64,000 bases of DNA from Agrostemma githago (taxonomy: Eukaryota; Streptophyta; Magnoliopsida; Caryophyllales; Caryophyllaceae): positions 28,328,734-28,392,733 of the forward strand of contig OY288259.1 of assembly GCA_958450325.1 (NCBI GenBank). Direction: 5' to 3'. Of the stretch, positions 29,872 through 40,891 are shown piece after piece. Every line of letters starts with the position of its first letter. Position 1 is the first letter of the stretch. Below the pieces are notes generated by a model. That model was not told the DNA's origin, searched no databases, and saw only the letters and a program-made list of their open reading frames with translations. The translations under genes were made by a program, and so were the position numbers.

Positions 29872-32800
29872 ATGCCTAGGAGGGGAGGCGACTTCTATCT
29901 CTTTAATCCAGAGCTGGAGAGACTCTTTCGAGCCTTTCGCCAACGGACGATTAATCGGGTTAGGATCTCTCAACCAAGCGCAAGCACCACTCATCAAGGG
30001 CGAGCCCAAGGAGCCGACTTGAGCATTTCACCTCGAGAGACGGCCGGAGGGACCTTCATCAATCCCTTCAGTGATTCTTCTCCTAGTTCCCCCTCCTCTT
30101 CTACATCAACACTCTCTACACCACCATCTTCTCCCTTACATCCAAGAATGCCTAAGTTTTCCTCTCACTCCACCTTCACGGAAGATGTCTTGCCGGGACC
30201 GAGTGCATTACCGGAAACCTATACCGGGAATTTTGTGGCAAAGACTCAATTTATCCAACTTGTGGAGAGGAGCCCGTTTAGTGGTTTGCACACCGAAGAC
30301 CCGCACCAACATATGGAGACTTTCTCCGATTATTGTGACGCTATATCTCGAACCGGGGTTACTCAAGATCAAATTCGATGGGTACTCTTCCCGTTTTCTC
30401 CTATTGGAAAAGCGAAGCAATGGATCAAGAGACTCGATAGGGCAACCATGGGGATCGATACTTGGAAAAAGCTTGCCTTGGCGTTCTACCAAAAGTTTTA
30501 CCCTCCGGAAAAGACGAAGTTGCTTAGGGCCTCCATCACCGGGTTTGAACAAAGGGATGAAGAGAGCCTATATGAAGCTTGGGAGCGGTTTAAGTCTTTG
30601 GTAAGATCGTGCCCTCATCATAGACTCTCACAATGGTTCTTGGTGCAACAATTTTGGAATGGACTTTATGAGGACTCGAGAGCCATTCTCAACATGGGCT
30701 CCAATGGTAGGTTTACCGAGGTCGATGATGACCAAACATGGGCGAGAATCGAAGAGATGGCTGTGCATAATTCGCAATACTCTAGGCCTAGGAAGGCACA
30801 CCGGGGAGGCATGCATGAGGTCGATGCTATCACTAAGCTAAGCATTGACCTTGGAGCTCAATTGAAAACGCACATGGAGACTATTGACAAGAAGCTCCAA
30901 AGCCACCTCAACCAAGTCCAAGGCTCTAGTTCCTCCCACCATCAACCGATTCAAGAAGTTAATGCTTTGGAGTTTGCACCTCCTTTGCCATATTTTGGGA
31001 TGTGTGATACTTGTGGAATCGTTGGTCATGATCCTATGCATTGTAGAGAGAGTATTGAGCAAGTGAACGCCTTTCAAGCGTTCAAGCAAGGTGCCTCCTA
31101 CTCTAATCAATACCAAGCTTCCAATCAACTCCCTCAACAACAATCCTTTCAACATCAACAACAACATCGTCCCTATGTTCCACCTCCTTTAAGGGACAAC
31201 AATGATAGTTACCAAGGTTATGCGGGTAACCAAAGACCCTTCAACAATTACAAGCAAAATAACCAAGGTAACTTCAACAACAAGCAAGGGTTCCAACAAG
31301 GGAACTTCAATCATGGTGGTTACCAAGGGAACCAAAATTTCCTAGGAAACCGAAACTTTCAAGGACAACAAAACCACAATCAAGGCTATCAACAAGGTAA
31401 CTCTCATGGGTTCCAAGGGAACCGTCAACAAGCAACTCAAAATCAACAACAACAAAGCAAGCCTAGGAGCCGGTCTCCTACTCATGATTATGGCACTCCT
31501 CTCGCCATCACCGACACTCCACATAATCCATCATCCCCACCTCGGGATTTCGACATTCAAAAGACTTTGATGGATATGCAACAAGGTCAAATGGAGATGT
31601 CAAAAACCCATCACGAGCTCTTTGCTTATATTCAAGAGGGAAACGCGTCAAGAGATGCCCGTATGAAGATGCTTGAAACCCAAGTATCTCAACTTGCTTC
31701 GGGGAGCTCCTCAAGGCAAAAGGGGCAACTACCTTCTCAAGGCGAAACACCAATATTTGAGCATGTAAATGCTATCACCACAAGGAGAGGTACATCCTAC
31801 AACCCCCCTCCATATCCTAATGAGCAAGAGCCGATGCAGGAACCGACAATAGAAATGACATCTCCAAATCATGAAGAACCAAGCTTAGACAATCCAATTG
31901 AGGAGCAAGTCTTGAGGGAGGTTGAAGAACCCCAAAAAGACGACCTTCCCCCTCTTCAAGAGAAAGACAAGGGAAAGAGGAAAGTGTCCTTTGAAGAGTC
32001 CACCCTTAATGATCAAAACAAGTACCAAGTCAAGTTGCCTTACCCATCGAGGCAAATGAAGACTAAGGTGGACACTCATTACGACAAGTTCCTTAGTATT
32101 GTGAAGAAATTGGATGTTAGCGTCCCGTTCACCGAACTACTTACCCAAATCCCGGCATATGGGAGATTTATGAGAGAAATACTAGGTAGGAAGAGATCCG
32201 TCGATAAGGAAGAGACCGTAGCGTTCACGTGGGTGGTGAGCGAGCTCATACAAGGTTCCACGCTTCCGAAGTTGAAGGATCCGGGTAGTTTTTCTATCCC
32301 TTGCACCATAGGCAATTTCTTGATCAAGAATGTGTTATGCGACTTGGGCGCAAGTGTGAGCATCATCCCCTATTCTATTTGTTGCCGACTCGGAATGAAG
32401 GAGTTGAAATGTACGTCCCTCACCCTCCAAATGGCCGATAAATCATTCAATCGACCATTAGGAATGTTAGAGGACGTACCGGTACGAGTGGGGAAATACT
32501 TCATTCCGGTCGACTTCATTGTGCTCGACATGCCGGAGGATGCCAACACTCCCATTATTCTTGGGCGCCCATTTCTACACACCGCGGGTGCCATGATTGA
32601 TGTGAAGAACGGTAGGATCACATTCGAGTTAGGCGAGGAAAAGATAGTGTTCGACCTCCGAGGCAACACTACACCTACTAAGGATGAATCATGCAATATT
32701 ATCCAAGCCAAGAAAGACATCGATCTAGGTGGTGAACCGGAACAAAGCTTGAAGAAGTACTCTTATGTACTTGATGATTATGACTCCGAGAGTGAGGAGG

Positions 32801-33099
32801 ATGAGAGCCCAATTCATGGGTTTGATGACAAGTTAAAGTGCAAAGACAAGGAAGAAGATGAGCCTCCCTTGGGGCCGCATGAGTACCGGTGGACGTTTGG
32901 GTATATCCCCAAGGACCAAAAGTACAAGTTCAAGTCGTTGAACTTGGAAGAGCGGGATGCCCCGGGAACGTCGAGGCAAGGCCTTGAAGAGCCTCGGGAT
33001 GTGGTCGGTTATATCTCGAGCTTGATTGAAGACTTCTCTAGGGCCTTCGACTTGTTCTTACGTGCCCTTGATGGAGATGGAATTGTTCAAGGTTGTTGA
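29872..33099 (+). CDS. gag-pro: Athila-type Gag-protease polyprotein, intact
   Basis: A 1075-codon uninterrupted ORF starting at the first ATG after the leader hairpin. The capsid domain of the Retrotrans_gag family spans about residues 121-300 (PFSGLHTEDPHQHMETF, TWKKLALAFYQKFY, EAWERFKSLVRSCPHH). A helix around 320-350 is followed by a CX2CX4HX4C zinc knuckle with C378, C381, H386 and C391. Then come a Q/N-rich stretch (about 410-545), a likely coiled coil (about 555-620) and an aspartic protease with DLGASVSIIPYS (Asp 824) and IILGRPFLHTAG (about 894-906). The C-terminus has the conserved SLIEDFSRAFDLFLRALDG motif. Gag assembles the particle and the protease processes it. No reverse transcriptase, RNase H or integrase follows, so the element needs these in trans from an autonomous Athila. 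The gag and protease sequence style (DLGA, ILGRPFL.TAGA.IDV) is Athila-like. Confidence 0.93.
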   Translation: MPRRGGDFYLFNPELERLFRAFRQRTINRVRISQPSASTTHQGRAQGADLSISPRETAGGTFINPFSDSSPSSPSSSTSTLSTPPSSPLHPRMPKFSSHSTFTEDVLPGPSALPETYTGNFVAKTQFIQLVERSPFSGLHTEDPHQHMETFSDYCDAISRTGVTQDQIRWVLFPFSPIGKAKQWIKRLDRATMGIDTWKKLALAFYQKFYPPEKTKLLRASITGFEQRDEESLYEAWERFKSLVRSCPHHRLSQWFLVQQFWNGLYEDSRAILNMGSNGRFTEVDDDQTWARIEEMAVHNSQYSRPRKAHRGGMHEVDAITKLSIDLGAQLKTHMETIDKKLQSHLNQVQGSSSSHHQPIQEVNALEFAPPLPYFGMCDTCGIVGHDPMHCRESIEQVNAFQAFKQGASYSNQYQASNQLPQQQSFQHQQQHRPYVPPPLRDNNDSYQGYAGNQRPFNNYKQNNQGNFNNKQGFQQGNFNHGGYQGNQNFLGNRNFQGQQNHNQGYQQGNSHGFQGNRQQATQNQQQQSKPRSRSPTHDYGTPLAITDTPHNPSSPPRDFDIQKTLMDMQQGQMEMSKTHHELFAYIQEGNASRDARMKMLETQVSQLASGSSSRQKGQLPSQGETPIFEHVNAITTRRGTSYNPPPYPNEQEPMQEPTIEMTSPNHEEPSLDNPIEEQVLREVEEPQKDDLPPLQEKDKGKRKVSFEESTLNDQNKYQVKLPYPSRQMKTKVDTHYDKFLSIVKKLDVSVPFTELLTQIPAYGRFMREILGRKRSVDKEETVAFTWVVSELIQGSTLPKLKDPGSFSIPCTIGNFLIKNVLCDLGASVSIIPYSICCRLGMKELKCTSLTLQMADKSFNRPLGMLEDVPVRVGKYFIPVDFIVLDMPEDANTPIILGRPFLHTAGAMIDVKNGRITFELGEEKIVFDLRGNTTPTKDESCNIIQAKKDIDLGGEPEQSLKKYSYVLDDYDSESEEDESPIHGFDDKLKCKDKEEDEPPLGPHEYRWTFGYIPKDQKYKFKSLNLEERDAPGTSRQGLEEPRDVVGYISSLIEDFSRAFDLFLRALDGDGIVQGC

Positions 33100-33390
33100 A
33101 AAAGATTGAAGAAAGCACCACCTTGGTTTGACGGAGTCCCACAAGAACCGTCTCCTTGTATATATCCTTGTATTATATTTGCTTTGGATTTTTGTGAATT
33201 CTTGTTATTTGGATTGATTGATGAGCGTTGTGAGGGAGAGAGTTTGATGTGTGTTTGAGTAATGCTTTATAGGTGAAGGGAGAACGCTCGTAGAGAGGAT
33301 TGGCGATGATATACCTTGGATTGTAGGCACGAGGATCGAGTTTTTGAAGCTTGGAGCAAGATTTTGGGGATTGCGGAAGTGAAGAAGACC

Positions 33391-33690
33391 CATCCCGGCC
33401 GGGAAGGGTAAGGCAACCCGACCGGGAAGGACCCGTCCCGATCGGGATGGGTGCGCCATATTCGGAGCATCCTGTGAGTCTGTCCCGACCGGGATGAGGG
33501 CGTCCCGACCGGGATGAGGGCGTCCCGACCGGGACGGGTGCGGCATCCCGACCGGGAAGGAGCCGTCCCGATCGGGATAGGCGTACCAAGGTTTGAGCTC
33601 ACTGTGTGTCCGTCCCGACCGGGATGGTGTCGTCCCGACCGGGACAGGTGAGGTAACCCGATCGGGATCAGTCTTCCCGACCGGGATGAT
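33391..33690. repeat. TCCCGAYCGGGA palindrome cluster, C element 1
   Basis: About twelve CG-centred palindromes with centres CGGCCG, CGACCG and CGATCG in 300 bp. The second C element (44873-45150) has fewer units, so the cluster changes copy number. Confidence 0.9.
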
Positions 33691-34108
33691 CCTCTGCTCC
33701 CCCTTTGTGATTCTTCTTCGCTAATCAAGTCCGCCCAACCGTTTTATGCCCCCTCCCAACCTCCCTAGCTACCCCAACCTTATCATATGCCCCATATACT
33801 TCATTTTCATGCCCTCACTCCATTTCCTATTCACTTTACACCGACTCTCACATCAAATACCATCCCCTCACATCATTACTATCCCGACCATGACTCCTTC
33901 TTGAGTGTGAAGCGAGATGGCACCCGAGAAGACAAGCGACGAGCCTTCAATGATCATCGAGACGATGGAGCAAGTGAGTTACTAACCGCTCGGTTTGGTA
34001 ACTATCCTTACTTTTCCGTCTTTTTATCGCTTGTTTTTCATTGTTTGCCCCCCTTCCCTTGAGTCATGGGATCTTAGTGGCCTTTGAGGCCGTAGTATGG
34101 TTGCTCCC

Positions 34109-34331
34109 GACTCCCGACGACGTGATTACGTCGAGAGTCAATCGATTAGTCCAATTTGCAAGTTTTTCACTTTCTTTTTTTTGAGGATCTAGTCGGATTT
34201 AGGCGGAATCCGGGCTAGGTGACTTGATTACACCTAGCCCTCCCCTCCCATTTCCTTTTATTTCCTTCTTTTTCTTTCTTCCCCCATCAATATCTTTTTC
34301 TTGTCTCGGCCCATGGTGACTTGACTACACC
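34109..34331 (+). other. Three hairpins with a shared loop, C element 1
   Basis: 34109-34139: arms GACTCCCGACG and CGTCGAGAGTC, loop ACGTGATTA, one mismatch. 34212-34240: arms GGGCTAGGTG and CACCTAGCCC, loop ACTTGATTA. 34315-34331: arms GGTG and CACC, loop ACTTGACTA. The loops fit AYKTGAYTA although the stems of the first and second are unrelated. Confidence 0.7.
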
Positions 34332-36184
34332 CCGGCCGGACACCTTCTACCCTTTTCTCCACCTTTGTTTTTAATTTTAGCTTTATTTCCGTAGTTTATT
34401 TTCTTTTCTTTTGTCTCTCCGCACACTACGATTGAGCATATGAGGACATTGCTCGATTTAAGTGTGGGGGAGCAATATTCTATCGTAGTTAGTTTTATTT
34501 TTCCCTTTTTTCAAAAAATCAAAAAAAAAAACCCTAAAAATTTGAAAATTTTCACAAAAATCAAAAAGATTTTTCTTTTGTGTGTTTTCCTTTTGTGTCA
34601 TTGTGTCGTATATTTGTTTTGTGTGCGTGTTTTGCCTCCCTTTTTCCTTATAGGTCGCTTAATCACCGCTAGCTTTGGAGAGCTTTCAAGACACCCGGTA
34701 ACATCTTTTCAACCCTTTTTCCTCTTTGTTTCTTGTGGAGTTTGGAGGAGTTTTGTGTTGTGGTGTGCTCGGGTGGAGCTTTGTAAAGTTTGTGGATGAT
34801 TGGTTGCTCATTTCGAAGTTCGGGGTGGTGTGTGTTTTGTATATGTTCATTTTGTGTTGTTCTTGTTTTGTTGCTTTTGTTTCTTTTTCTTTCGTTTTCG
34901 TTTAGTCTTTGTTTTGTGTTGTGTTGTGTTGTGTGTAAACCGTTTTCGAAAACCCGGTTTAGAGGCTAGTGTGCAAGTGTTTACTTTCCCATTCTAGTAG
35001 TATTATTCGAGTCTTGGACTTTACTCTAGTAGAATGACCCTAAATCAATGATTTCGTTGGTCCTTTATTTTGAGTCCACCTAGCTTACTAGGAATTTACT
35101 GCGGGATTTGCACCTTTGACCATTATGACCACCCACGGTGTGAAAAGGCCTTGGTTACCGAGTCTCGTCCCCTAGGTGACCGTGTTTAGGATTGTTTTGA
35201 TTAGTCCAAGTTCTCCACTTTTTGTGGGTTTGAAGGGAAATCGCGACCCCCGACTTACCCATTACCCTACCTTCCTCACATACACACACAATAAAATGCA
35301 ATTTGTTGATTCTCTCTTTCTCGTTATACAATGAAAATGCCAACAAAGCCAAATCTTGCCAAAAAGGGCAAAGAAAAAGAAAAGAAAGAAAAAAATGAAA
35401 GAAATAAAAGAATGAAGAAAAAGAAAGGGCACAAAAGCCAAAAAGAAAATAGAAAAGAAGAAAAAGAAATGGCATGGCAAAACAAAGCAAAAATGCAAAA
35501 GAAAAGAGAAAATGCCACAAGAAAACCCGATTCACAAAAATAACCCCTACCTCTCAAAATAAGTCTTTTTCCGACTTTTGCCGTGAAGAGTCTACCAAAG
35601 GACCGAGTCTCGAGGAAGGATGATAGCGGCATTAGTCGGTCTTCCCTCATTTTGCATGTTTTCCACCTTTTTACTTGGACTAGTTAGGCGGTCTTGGACA
35701 AGGGACGACCCTCTTGGCTCACGCTAAAGGGGGCGGGGTCTCACTTACCTACAGTGTCGACTAACACCGTGGTTCTTCGCTATTCCACTCCGCCGATCGT
35801 CCCGTAGTACGTTTTTAGAAAGTTAGGAGGACCTAGGTAAGTTACCAATGTTTTTATTGCTTTATCGTCATACTATTAGGGTTTAGTTCACCTCGGTTTG
35901 TATTGCTAGCTTGGGAACGTTGTCACTTACCTCGAGTCCTAAACCGGTGTTTCGTTCACCGCTTTTAGAGGGAAGCGGTATTTCTTTTGTTTTGGGTGCA
36001 ACCGTCTACGTGTTTGTTTGTGTGTTTGTTTGTTTATGTGTTTTGTGTCCGGTTGCATCCACAGTTTTGTCGCAAGACCCAGCTTGCCTTGCGGAGTGCA
36101 CTTTTCCTCTAAGTGCACTCGCGTGAGTTTAAGGGGCGTAGGGTGCGCTAATACCCATGCGGCTAGTTTAGTAGTTAGTGTGTG

Positions 36185-36222
36185 CTTACTCGAGGGCGAG
36201 TAAGGGTTAAGTGTGGGGGAGT
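36185..36222 (+). other. Pre-PPT hairpin and polypurine tract, C element 1
   Basis: CTTACTCG, loop AGGG, CGAGTAAG at 36185-36204, then AAGTGTGGGGGAGT abutting LTR C2. Confidence 0.8.
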
Positions 36223-37818
36223 TGATAAGTGTAGTTTGTAGTGCCTATTTGTTGTGTTTTGGTCCCTTATTCCTTGTGGAATAGCTTCTTTGGAGCTATT
36301 CATGGGCTTCTTATGCTTCCTTTAGTTCATTTCAGGTTCCCGAGGCCGAATTGGAAGAGTTGGAGCGATTCCGACTCAATACATACACATTTTGGAGCCA
36401 ACGAGATTAAGGAACGATGACTCGAGACCTTGGAATCGACCCCAAGACCTTGGGACCCAATCCCGAGCCTCCGAGACCCGATCCCGAGTCCCGAGAATCG
36501 GTGGGAAGCCCATGAGAGGCAAAGAAGGACCAAAGAGTGTTTAAGGAAGGCATACAAGACCCATCCCGTTCGGGATGGGGTGCTACATTAGGATGGCTGC
36601 TGTGAGCCCATCCCGGTCGGGACCAACTCATCCCGATCGGGATGACAGAGCCGTCCCGATCGGGATGATCCATCCCGGTCGGGAAGCTACAGAGGCAGCA
36701 CGGGCTTCTTCTTTTCTTCTCCTTCATTCTTGTACCCATATATATACTCCCTTCTTGTAATTTTAGGACATCTTATCTTACCCTAGACTAGTTTAAGCCT
36801 CCATTATCATTCTAAACCCTAGATTTACTCTCACTCATTAAGTTGTAATCTCTTTTTAATCTTTAGATAATTATTGTAATTAGTCTTGGATTAGGGGATT
36901 CTTGAAGATTGTTCCAAGCTTGACAACCTTGGGATTGTATTTGGGTTTCTCATTAATGCAAGTTTTCATCTTTTTCATCATAGTATTGTTGGTATAGTCT
37001 TCTCTACTCTAATCCTTGTTTATTTAATCTAGTTTCAATCTTTTTATATTGTTCTCATCATTGTTCTCATTGTTCATAATGGGTGCTTGGTTTATAAGTT
37101 TGTTTTCTCTTGTGAATGTTAGTTTCTCATTGATAATGAGTGAGTTGTTTCTTTGTGGGGTTAGTAGGGGGATTAGGGGTAGATTATGGATGATTAGGGT
37201 TGATTAAGGGGAAAAGGTTGTATCTTTGTTGTTAGTCACATTGTAGGCACTCTATGTGTTTGTTGATATGCTTGTGTGAGTTGTAGTGGCCATGCTTCCC
37301 ATGCTTGTGTTCATCTTCTCATTGATTGCTTATTTTGTGGAAATGTTGAGAATAGTCATAGTCACGAGAGTGCCGACTAGGGTCTAAGTTGCGAGAGCCC
37401 GGACTCACCTTGACATCGGTCTAAGTTGCGAGAGCCCGGACCGACTCTAGCGATTAGGAGACACCTATACCCTTGATCACCCCAATTATCCTTCTACCTC
37501 TATGAACCCGACCTACCCCACTTCTTTCCATATTTGAGTTCATCTTCTTAGTTAGACATCGTTTACTCTAGTTTATTTGTTAGATCGATCATTAGCATTG
37601 TTTAGCATTGATAGTCTAGTTCTTATTCCTCCTCCTCAATAGTTTTCCTTTTATTGCATTCTTTGTGTTCGTTTGGTAATCTAGTCTCGTCGTAAGCCGA
37701 CCTAGTCTAAACTTTGATATACCGTCCTCGTGGATACGATCCCGACTTACCCTAGCTACCCACTAGGTTAGTCGGTGTTATATTGATTGGCTAGGGACGT
37801 GACGAATCCCTACCATCA
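36223..37818 (+). mobile_element. Athila-type LTR C2 (shared, middle of array)
   Basis: 1596 bp, TGATAAGTGTAG to CCCTACCATCA. A polypurine tract precedes it and a perfect primer-binding site follows it, so it is 3' LTR of one element and 5' LTR of the next. Same length as LTR C3 and sharing its differences from C1. Confidence 0.95.
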
Positions 37819-37821
37819 ATT

Positions 37822-37839
37822 TGGCGCCGTTGCCGGGGA
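37822..37839 (+). other. Primer-binding site of C element 2
   Basis: TGGCGCCGTTGCCGGGGA, intact, 3 nt after LTR C2. The leader hairpin follows at 37979-38001. Confidence 0.93.
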
Positions 37840-40800
37840 CGGTGCATTGTTTAGACTTAGTTTGCTTATTTCTAGACCTAGTTACCCCTCTTTGTGCTCT
37901 CCCAACTTCTCTTGTGAATATTCTCTAGTTTTCCTTCTTTTTCTCTTTGTCTCTAGTTGTGTTTGTTTATTGTCGTTGCCTAGTGCCCACAAAGCACTAG
38001 GTGTTCTCACGTTTGTTCTAGTGTGTAGTGTATGCCTAGGAGGGGAGGCGACTTCTATCTCTTTAATCCAGAGCCGGAGAGACTCTTTCGAGCCTTTCGC
38101 CAACGGACGATTAATCGGGTTAGGATCTCTCAACCAAGCGCAAGCACCACTCATCAAGGGCGAGCCCAAGGAGCCGACTTGAGCATTTCACCTCGAGAGA
38201 CGGCCGGAGGGACCTTCATCAATCTCTTCAGTGATTCTTCTCCTAGTTCCCCCTCCTCTTCTACATCAACACTCTCTACACCACCATCTTCTCCCTTACA
38301 TCCAAGAATGCCTAAGTTTTCCTCTCACTCCACCTTCACGGAAGATGTCTTGCCGGGACCGAGTGCATTACCGGAAACCTATACCGGGAATTTTTTGGCA
38401 AAGACTCAATTTATCCAACTTGTGGAGAGGAGCCCGTTTAGTGGTTTGCCCACCGAAGACCCGCACCAACATATGGAGACTTTCTCCGATTATTGTGACG
38501 CTATATCTCGAACCGGGGTTACTCAAGATCAAATTTGATGGGTACTCTTCCCGTTTTCTCTTATTGGAAAAGCGAAGCAATGGATCAAGAGACTCGATAG
38601 GGCAACCATGGGGATCGATACTTGGAAAAAGCTTGCCTTGGCGTTCTACCAAAAGTTTTACCCTCCGGAAAAGACGAACTTGCTTAGGGCCTCCATCACC
38701 GGGTTTGAACAAAGGGATGAAGAGAGCCTATATGAAGCTTGGGAGCGGTTTAAGTCTTTGGTAAGATCGTGCCCTCATCATGGACTCTCACAATGGTTCT
38801 TGGTGCAACAATTTTGGAATGGACTTTATGAGGACTCGAGAGCCATTCTCAACATGGGCTCCAATGGTAGGTTTACCGAGGTCGATGATGACCAAACATG
38901 GGCGAGAATCGAAGAGATGGCGGTGCATAATTCGCAATACTCTAGGCCTAGGAAGGCACACCGGGGAGGCATGCATGAGGTCGATGCTATCACTAAGCTA
39001 AGCATTGACCTTGGAGCTCAATTGAAAACGCACATGGAGACTATTGACAAGAAGCTCCAAAGCCACCTCAACCAAGTCCAAGGCTCTAGTTCCTCCCACC
39101 ATCAACCGATTCAAGAAGTTAATGCTTTGGAGTTTGCACCTCCTTTGCCATATTTTGGGATGTGTGATACTTGTGGAATCGTTGGTCATGATCCTATGCA
39201 TTGTAGAGAGAGTATTGAGCAAGTGAACGCCTTTCAAGCGTTCAAGCAAGGTGCCTCCTACTCTAATCAATACCAAGCTTCCAATCAACTCCCTCAACAA
39301 CAATCCTTTCAACATCAACAACAACATCGTCCCTATGTTCCACCTCCTTTAAGGGACAACAATGATAGTTACCAAGGTTATGCGGGTAACCAAAGACCCT
39401 TCAACAATTACAAGCAAAATAACCAAGGTAACTTCAACAACAAGCAAGGGTTCCAACAAGGGAACTTCAATCATGGTGGTTACCAAGGGAACCAAAATTT
39501 CCTAGGAAACCGAAACTTTCAAGGACAACAAAACCACAATCAAGGCTATCAACAAGGTAACTCTCATGGGTTCCAAGGGAACCGTCAACAAGCAACTCAA
39601 AATCAACAACAACAAAGCAAGCCTAGGAGCCGGTCTCCTACTCATGATTATGGCACTCCTCTCGCCATCACCGACACTCCACATAATCCATCATCCCCAC
39701 CTCGGGATTTCGACATTCAAAAGACTTTGATGGATATGCAACAAGGTCAAATGGAGATGTCAAAAACCCATCAAGAGCTCTTTGCTTATATTCAAGAGGG
39801 AAACGCGTCAAGAGATGCCCGTATGAAGATGCTTGAAACCCAAGTATCTCAACTTGCTTCGGGGAGCTCCTCAAGGCAAAAGGGGCAACTACCTTCTCAA
39901 GGCGAAACACCAATATTTGAGCATGTAAATGCTATCACCACAAGGAGAGGTACATCCTACAACCCCCCTCCATATCCTAATGAGCAAGAGCCGATGCAGG
40001 AACCGACAATAGAAATGACATCTCCAAATCATGAAGAACCAAGCTTAGACAATCCAATTGAGGAGCAAGTCTTGAGGGAGGTTGAAGAACCCCAAAAAGA
40101 CGACCTTCTTCCTCTTCAAGAGAAAGACAAGGGAAAGAGGAAAGTGTCCTTTGAAGAGTCCACCCTTAATGATCAAAACAAGTACCAAGTCAAGTTGCCT
40201 TACCCATCAAGGCAAATGAAGACTAAGGTGGACACTCATTACGACAAGTTCCTTAGTATTGTGAAGAAATTGGATGTTAGCGTCCCGTTCACCGAACTAC
40301 TTACCCAAATCCCGGCATATGGGAGATTTATAAGAGAAATCCTAGCTAGGAAGAGATCCGTCGATAAGGAAGAGACCGTAGCGTTCACGAGGGTGGTGAG
40401 CGAGCTCATACAAGGTTCCACGCTTCCGAAGTTGAAGGATCCGGGTAGTTTTTCGATCCCTTGCACCATAGGCAATTTCTTGATCAAGAATGTGTTATGC
40501 GACTTGGGCGCAAGTGTGAGCATCATCCCCTATTCTATTTGTTGCCGACTCGGAATGAAGGAGCTGAAATGTACGTCCCTCACCCTCCAAATGGCCGATA
40601 AATCATTCAATCGACCATTAGGAATGTTAGAGGACGTACCGGTACGAGTGGGGAAATACTTCATTCCGGTCGACTTCATTGTGCTCGACATGCCGGAGGA
40701 TGCCAACACTCCCATTATTCTTGGGCGCCCATTTCTACACACCGCGGGTGCCATGATTGATGTGAAGAACGGTAGGATCACATTCGAGTTAGGCGAGGAA

Positions 40801-40888
40801 AAGATAGTGTTCGACCTCCAAGGCAACACTACGCCTACTAAGGATGAATCATGCAATATGATCCAAGCCAAGAAAGACATCGATCTAG

Positions 40889-40891
40889 GGG
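40889..40891. repeat. Target-site duplication of CACTA element, left (GGG)
   Basis: GGG at 40889-40891 and at 44210-44212. A G run blurs the exact register. Confidence 0.75.

Larger units (their letters stand above)
33100..36222 (+). mobile_element. 3' non-coding region of Athila C element 1
   Basis: About 3.1 kb without a convincing gene. Palindrome cluster 33391-33690; hairpins 34109-34139, 34212-34240 and 34315-34331; near-palindrome around TTTTCGAAAA at about 34938-34961; lysine-rich purine tract 35331-35543; donor-like TAGGTAAGT near 35834; hairpin arms ACCGCTT and AAGCGGT near 35958-35979; pre-PPT hairpin 36185-36204; polypurine tract ending at 36222. Confidence 0.85.

Noticed and set aside
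29872..33099. Hidden reverse transcriptase or integrase after the protease
   Set aside because: I looked through the 3 kb behind gag-pro in all copies on both strands and found no polymerase, RNase H or integrase motif; the region is non-coding.
33391..33690. Regularly spaced short palindromes resembling a CRISPR-like array
   Set aside because: Units are degenerate, spacing is irregular, there are no unique spacers or cas genes, and the sequence lies inside a plant retrotransposon.
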